A stretch of DNA of 64,000 nucleotides, from positions 77,505,160 through 77,569,159 of the forward strand of contig OX104130.1 of the NCBI GenBank assembly GCA_944470555.2. Reading direction: 5' to 3'. Position numbers and translations under genes: made by a program. The notes beneath the pieces are model-generated. The model was not told the DNA's origin, searched no databases, and saw nothing but the letters and a program-made list of their open reading frames with translations. Of the stretch, positions 58,540 to 64,000 are shown one piece after another. This DNA is from Heterobilharzia americana (Eukaryota; Platyhelminthes; Trematoda; Strigeidida; Schistosomatidae). Position 1 is the first letter of the stretch, and each line of letters opens with the position of its first letter.

Positions 58540-60120
58540 TCTGATACTCAACAGACGAATCGTGAATTTGAAAACTGCTTTGCAACCGTTCCAGAGGTAT
58601 TTAAAGCCGGTGGTAGTGGAGTTTTAGTGAAGTTAACTGAAGTTTTAACTAGTGTGTGGTCTTAAACACCGATATTCTTAGTGTTCAAGAAAGGCGAAAA
58701 GTCTTGCTACGATAACCACAGAGGAATCAAGCTGATGAATGCTGAGTCTACGTTGCTAGGTTCTGCTATCACTAGATGTCTGATTGGAGCTCGAGAAAAC
58801 CAGGCAGGCTTCAGACCTCACCGTGGGTGTACCAACCAGGTATTAGCACTCCGCCAGGCCCTGGAACACAGGCACACTAACCGATGCCCGATACTAGCTG
58901 CATTTCTCAACCTGATGGCGGCGTTTGACGCCGTCGACCGACAGGTCTTATGGTAGTGCCTCTCACTGAAAGGGGTCCCGAGTAAAGTAGTACATCACTG
59001 TTGAAGTCTCTTTACTCAAACACCTGTTGGCATGTTAGATCTTATGGTGAGTTGTCAGATGAGCTGTGTACATCGAGTGGTGTCCATCAAGGGTGCCCAC
59101 TCTTCCCATTCCTGTCCAGTTTTGTCCTAGACGTTCTTATGGTGGTCTTCCTCTCGTCATCTGACTTCACATGCATTGGTCTAACCACAGGGGACTCCTT
59201 TTTGGGTTTGGAGCATGGAGATAATATAATCCTGTAAAAGTGAAGACCCTGAGAAGATCCAGAGTCTTCTGGACACTTTGAGTGGAAATTCAAGACCATT
59301 TGGGACGCGTTTCTCACCACCCAATGCAAACTGTTGCTCCAGCACTGGTTTCCAGTGGTACCATAGCTAACAATAAAGTGTTTGAATGCGCTGAACACTT
59401 CATTTACCTGTGAAGTCGGTCCAGGTTTGGTGGTTCAATGACCGATGAAACCTCTACACTGATTCAAGAAGTTTGACTGGCTTTTGCCAATTTACGCCAC
59501 CTGTGGCCTCCGATTGTCGAGTAAAGGCCAAGTGGAATGCACTGCGGTTAGCTCTCCTCTACTACGTGGCTATGAACTATGACGATTAAAGGTACACAAC
59601 GTGAGAAGGTTTTAAGTATTCGACCACTGTTGCCTTCGTGACGTCACCACATCAGTAATCCAAAAGTCAAATTTAGAGTTTTAGGGAAGCGAGGAAAGGC
59701 AGTTGATGAGCTTGTGAACGTCCATCGAGTGAGATGGCTGGGATATGTGTTACGCATACCTAGTTACGTTCCACCTCATTACACAATGTTAGTTAAAGGT
59801 ATAGGCTGAAAAAGGCTCTAGATGGCCAGACTAAAATATGGCATCATTGCATGAGGTCTTAACTGCTGGTGTGAGACATATAGGGGGATGAAAACTAGCC
59901 GGTTAGGGTCCACATGACAACAAAAACCAGTGGTTAGAGACTGTAGGTGACGTGGCGCAGATGTATGCACAAATTATCTTCATTTTAGACGGTATACTGA
60001 ATTCAGTATTTTACCATTCCTCCTTCCTCTCGTTTACTCCTTTCTACTACTTCTTGTCTATTTTCCTTTCTTTCCTCATCTTTCATCTTATTACTTTTTA
60101 TAGACTTTAGGATCCCAGTT
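58540..60120 (+). pseudogene. RTE-clade (SR2-like) element, decayed RT to 3' end
   Basis: The plus strand gives VPEVFKAGGSGVLVKLTEVL near 58590, FKKGEKSCYDNHRGIKLMNA at 58684, ENQAGFRPHRGCTNQVLALR, FLNLMAAFDAVDRQVLW (58905) and SSGVHQGCPLFPFLSSF (59070). The expected active-site strand near 59200 is degraded. The C-terminal block VDELVNVHRVRWLGYVLRI is at 59703, and the 3' untranslated part to about 60120 matches 52215-52560. The endonuclease is absent (5' truncation near 58540). Confidence 0.8.
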
Positions 60121-60129
60121 TGACCTGAT

Positions 60130-60290
60130 AGAGTTGAATAAGTTGAGCGTTAGGTAAACGCATTACAAGTCAATTATATTTGTTTGTAAAACCTCAATGA
60201 GGTAGGAAATTAAATTTCTGACGTTTTACAAGCTCATGGAAATCGTTTCTTCAGGGAAGAAATTTCCAACGAGGTTACTTGATATGTTGA
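60130..60290. repeat. PLE-type terminal repeat, copy 2
   Basis: Partner of 44345-44590 in the same orientation (ATTTCTGACGTTT at 60214; TTTCTTCAG at 60246). It directly follows the RTE 3' end. Confidence 0.5.
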
Positions 60291-62499
60291 TATGAGGTGT
60301 GGCTACTTGAATCGTTACTATCCTTGATCCTTATGAACCTGCTTTGCCTATTACGATTTTAGCTATAAAATAGTTTCACTGGCTGTCACAAAAAAGCTGT
60401 GATTCATAGAGTACTTCCTGGACCTCTGCATAGTTGCTGGGCTGCATTTTTTTGGTGGTGTTTGTTTGATTACTAAACCACTCGATGACTTGCAATACTA
60501 CCACTAATAATAATAATATTAGTTTTGCTTTTCAGTAAACACATAGCTTCCTGTTACAAGTCGTAGGCCTAATAGTAACGTATCATGGGTAAAGGTAGTC
60601 CTGGACATCTCAAATCTAAATAAGCGACAGTGATTCGAACCGAAAACTCGACAGCTGGAGTTTGAGTTCATGAACCATGGTATGTTATTAAACCTCAGAG
60701 GATGTTTCATCACAAGTTAGTATCAACCGTAGGTCAGCTGAAAACCACGAAGCATTGAATAACTGTTTCTTACTAGTTTGGGATAATTTAACCCTATACA
60801 CCATGACTCTATGCGTGGTCTAACGCAAGATTATGAAATCTCATGGTGAGCACTTTATCATCCTGTCAATGAAGCATATTTCCGCATTTATGGTCATTCA
60901 TGATATAATGTGACCATTATCATCTTTCCATTCAGCTGTTATCCGATGTACAGCAATCAAACAATCGGGATCTTGTACTTGTCTTTTGAACTATGCTTTT
61001 ATTTTACATGTTTAGTATAAGAATAAGCCATTATATAAACCGGTAACCTACATTCATTCTCATAATCCCTGTTTTCCTAAATCATAATACATAGAGAGAT
61101 GTGTTCGAACTTATAATCTACTAGATGAAAGTTGAAGTTTTTTTTAAAACACTTAATTACACTTCCTTATAATAAATATATTCAAGGTATTCTTATAGTT
61201 AATATTTAGACTTACATTTTATAAAATGGTATTTAGATAAAGTATTTCCAAAAAGCTTGTACAACAGGGTTTAATGGATGCACATTTATATTCAACACAG
61301 TTTTCTTGTACTACCATCAAAACAAATTCACTCATTGGATATTTGTTTTTGTTAACCATTCTTCGTCCCTATAGGTATACACAATGTAATACTATTATTA
61401 TGTATTATAACAGCTATACCTAAATGACTATATGGATGGACAGAGTATAATGATATGTAGAGACAAAGTATTATAGTGTGAATGGGTGAAACGTTACTGA
61501 TCAATGCTAATTAGCATTTCCATCAATGACTCGTGTTCTTATATACTTTATTCTATGGCATCACTTGTAGTATTATGTTCTTTGTACAAAATATTCTGAT
61601 ATTCTGAAATAGAAATAAAATTGGACACAATAATCTATAAGATTGAACTGAAAAATATATCTACATGAAGTTAAGAAACACTAAAATCGAACTAATGAAA
61701 TCATGAGAGATTCACTCATCAACCTTGAGTTCATTTATACTGTAGACAATGAGAGCCGCCTAAACTTGTCTAAACCTCGATAGGTGGAGTGATGTTCGAA
61801 TTTGTGATCCAATGGTTGAAAATCAGCAGAAACAAGTGGTAACCCCCAGATTTGGATAATCAGATACTCAATTCTTAAACTGAGAAATGAAGAGTATGTG
61901 TCATACGTCACTAGCTCATTGATTCCTGTGCTTTAATTCAAAAACTCCAGCTGACACTTCAAACTTAATACTTGTTACATTATGAATTATTGGCGTGTTG
62001 CCAAGATTCTCTGAAATTCACTGCCATTCTATATACTATCACAGATTGTAGTATAGATTAACTAGATACTCATTCACAACACATTTATCAGCTGTTTTAG
62101 TTAGTTCGAGTTCAGCTCCTAAGTGAAATTATGCACCTGACATTAAAATTACTCATTTCTTCGTCCCGTCATATGTTTTGCCGTTCAGTACCACCGTAGA
62201 TTGGTGTTCTGCAGCGTTTGATAGTGATTGATGGAAGTTTCACCATAAGTCCCAATGACTTCGTCAGTAATTTATATTTATGTAAAGCAACCGTAATCAA
62301 ATAACAATTCTTGGGAAACACTAATGGATGATCGTTGTTAAATACAAATCTACTATACTATTACACATCTTGTTTTCTCATGTCATCTACGGAATAAACT
62401 ATCCTCTTATTAAACACATAAGCACCGTAATTGGTCTTTATTGATGAGCGTTGATTACCAGGCCTTAGTGACTCATCTATCTACTTAGGTGAGTAAAAT
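60291..62499. other. mostly unassigned; short dispersed repeats
   Basis: Holds a TAA run (60504-60519), a tRNA box B-like GATTCGAACC near 60632, and two copies of the short repeat family (61090-61140; 61750-61830, core GATAGGTGGAGTGATGTTCG). No gene supported. Confidence 0.42.
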
Positions 62500-63300
62500 G
62501 GCAAACGTACTCATCGATTTCATATTATATAGATCATATAGATCAATCCCAAGACAACACCTTTTTTCATTTGTAGAAAACAAAAATTTAGATAAATGTC
62601 GATTTGCGTTAAAGTCTCATCACACAAATGAAACCAACGTAGAACCTCACACAAAAGTACATCATTTCATGTTGCCACACTTCACAGTACTATATAAAGA
62701 ACAAGTGGCTAGAAAGGGATTGATATAAAAAGTAAACAGAAGTGTATGGGAAGAGAGGGCATTTAAAAGTGGAGGTTAGCCAAAACATTCAGGCTTTAGA
62801 AGACATGAAAAAGTGAATATATCTGCTTCATTGTGATTGATTTCCAGCCATATCACCTCGAGGACCCCAACCATATAGTCTACACCTCCCCATACGGCTA
62901 TCACCAAGAGTTAGAGACTTCGTGGATTAGCATCACGTCTTAGTATGGCCACTCTGAATCCTCCTCCAACTTAGACCAATTTCCCGTAACACATCGGTAT
63001 AGGCGGTGGCTCAGGTTGCACAGTACGTGTTCAAGCCACCTCAATCGATGAAGGTTTACATCCTCTTCGACTAAATTGCCTTATTTATCTAGGTACCCTT
63101 CACCTAACCTCGACATTGCTCACACAGTGATTCCATCAAGTGCGACCAGTGCTACGAAGACACGAATTATCAAAACCCTGTAACCGCTTAATATTTTCTA
63201 CTTTTAGCGTTCGGGTCTCACAGCCGCACAACAGGACAGAGCGGACTGTAGCACAGTATATTTGTCCTTTGATAAAAAGTCAGATATCTAGCTAGTTAGC
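62500..63300 (-). repeat. RTE 3' terminal unit, copy C (longest)
   Basis: The longest copy of the family at 3840 and 49790. On the minus strand it includes more of the coding end: TVLLYGCETRTLKVENIKRL at about 63240-63180, then RCLRST-like and HCVSNVEVR, then the Trp-rich tail and the untranslated region to about 62560. It links the short copies to an RTE element with confidence. Confidence 0.72.
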
Positions 63301-63780
63301 GCCACAGATGACGCAAGTTGGCAAATGCCAAAGGGGCTTTCTATCTCGGGGCTGAGATTACGTCAGCAACGAGTTGAGTTGGACTGATGTAACTCCTCAT
63401 TTCTCATCAAGCTCAACCTTTAAATACATTACCTTACAATGGGATTGCCTACACATCGAATCATAACATGAAAGATGAACGTTTAGTTCGTTTTTGCGAC
63501 TAAACGTACATACCAGTTTGTTTTATTGTTTTGGTAATTAAGAATAAAGGAATCCATGCGTAAAAAGGAACTAATTGTCTTAAAGACAGAAGTTGAAGAT
63601 GTAATGATCAATCTAAAATATTAGATGAAGACGGTAAACTATTAACATATCATAACTGGGATGAGAAGACCTAATTGGGTAGCCAGTGCAACTATTATAG
63701 ACTGCCAGTTGCGTGTCACAGATTCAAATGATGACCGGTCAAAACGCTTGGTGATCGAAGGCAAATTGAGAGCTGGTTAG
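63301..63780. other. unassigned sequence
   Basis: No supported feature. Confidence 0.45.
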
Positions 63781-63786
63781 CAGTTA

Positions 63787-63905
63787 CATCTCGTAGCTCA
63801 ATTGGTAGAGCTTCAAACCGGTAACCATAGAAGCCGCTGGTTTATATCCTGTTGTGACTTAAATTTCCATTCCACCTTCAATCATGACACAGTATCAATG
63901 AATTT
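63787..63905 (+). repeat. tRNA-derived SINE, copy 3
   Basis: Head reads ATCTCGTAGCTCAATTGGTA followed by GAGC (box A); the box B region is decayed (GCTGGTTTATATCC). The tail (CTTAAATTTCCATTCCACC, then ACAGTATCAATGAA) matches the minus-strand copy at 56590. Confidence 0.7.
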
Positions 63906-64000
63906 GTACCGCCTGTTTTTAGTGGTTGAGTATCTTCTAAATGGCTTAAATGTCAACAGTATGATTGGTATCTATCATATGAGACTGGATGGAGCTAGCA

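Noticed and set aside
62489..62728. 79-codon plus frame starting at 62489 as a small gene or MUS81 exon
   Set aside because: The sequence is the 3' untranslated part of the RTE unit on the minus strand, recurring at 3960-4110 and 49850-49960.

Overview
The window looks like nuclear DNA of a schistosome-type blood fluke (Platyhelminthes, Trematoda). It is AT-rich and dominated by three retroelement groups typical of schistosomes: RTE-clade and CR1-superfamily non-LTR retrotransposons and Penelope-like elements (PLEs). Gypsy-type LTR debris and tRNA-related short repeats are also present, and the one recognisable spliced host gene has a 44-nt intron. The species assignment is an inference from this mix; no taxonomic marker was seen. 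There are no bacterial features, CRISPR arrays or rRNA genes.

Layout. 1-1075: 3' end of a PLE and a linked repeat. 1490-5010: RTE and PLE fragments. 5610-5712: a SINE tail. 6775-17605: CR1-superfamily remnants on the minus strand, including a nearly intact copy (7150-10640, two frameshifts) and a long decayed copy with a Cys-rich ORF1 (11740-15405). 18415-19890: a Gypsy gag interrupted by an antisense solo-LTR-like insertion. 21530-22545: decayed RTE 3' end. 23738-26060: Gypsy LTR and RNase H debris, with an inverted repeat at 24830-25084. 28060-31870, 32740-33560 and 34780-36650: three more CR1-type copies. 39631-42337: a PLE whose two flanks are 251-bp inverted repeats that read as identical. 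42440-43265: another CR1 3' end. 44690-47905: an RTE element with one unbroken 1044-residue ORF and a 12-bp target-site duplication. 49790-63905: host genes among RTE 3' ends, PLE pieces and tRNA-like repeats.

Host genes. Two are supported. The plus strand carries two exons (53798-53908 and 53953-54189) encoding the N-terminal helix-hairpin-helix region of the structure-specific endonuclease MUS81. The minus strand carries an intact single-exon gene (54224-55399) for a 391-residue protein with three predicted membrane segments. Its stop codon lies 35 nt beyond the MUS81 splice donor and its only close AATAAA lies between the two, so the two transcription units converge and probably overlap. 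No further MUS81 exon was recognised downstream; the minus-strand gene may therefore be nested in a long MUS81 intron, or the MUS81 copy may be partial.

Everything else with coding similarity is mobile-element sequence, mostly broken. Observations that go beyond ordinary repeat annotation are the host-gene overlap, the identical inverted arms around the PLE, a frame-conserved repeat linked to a PLE end, and tRNA-like sequences placed in large hairpins. Similarity calls were made by reading translations and repeats by eye; no database search was run.
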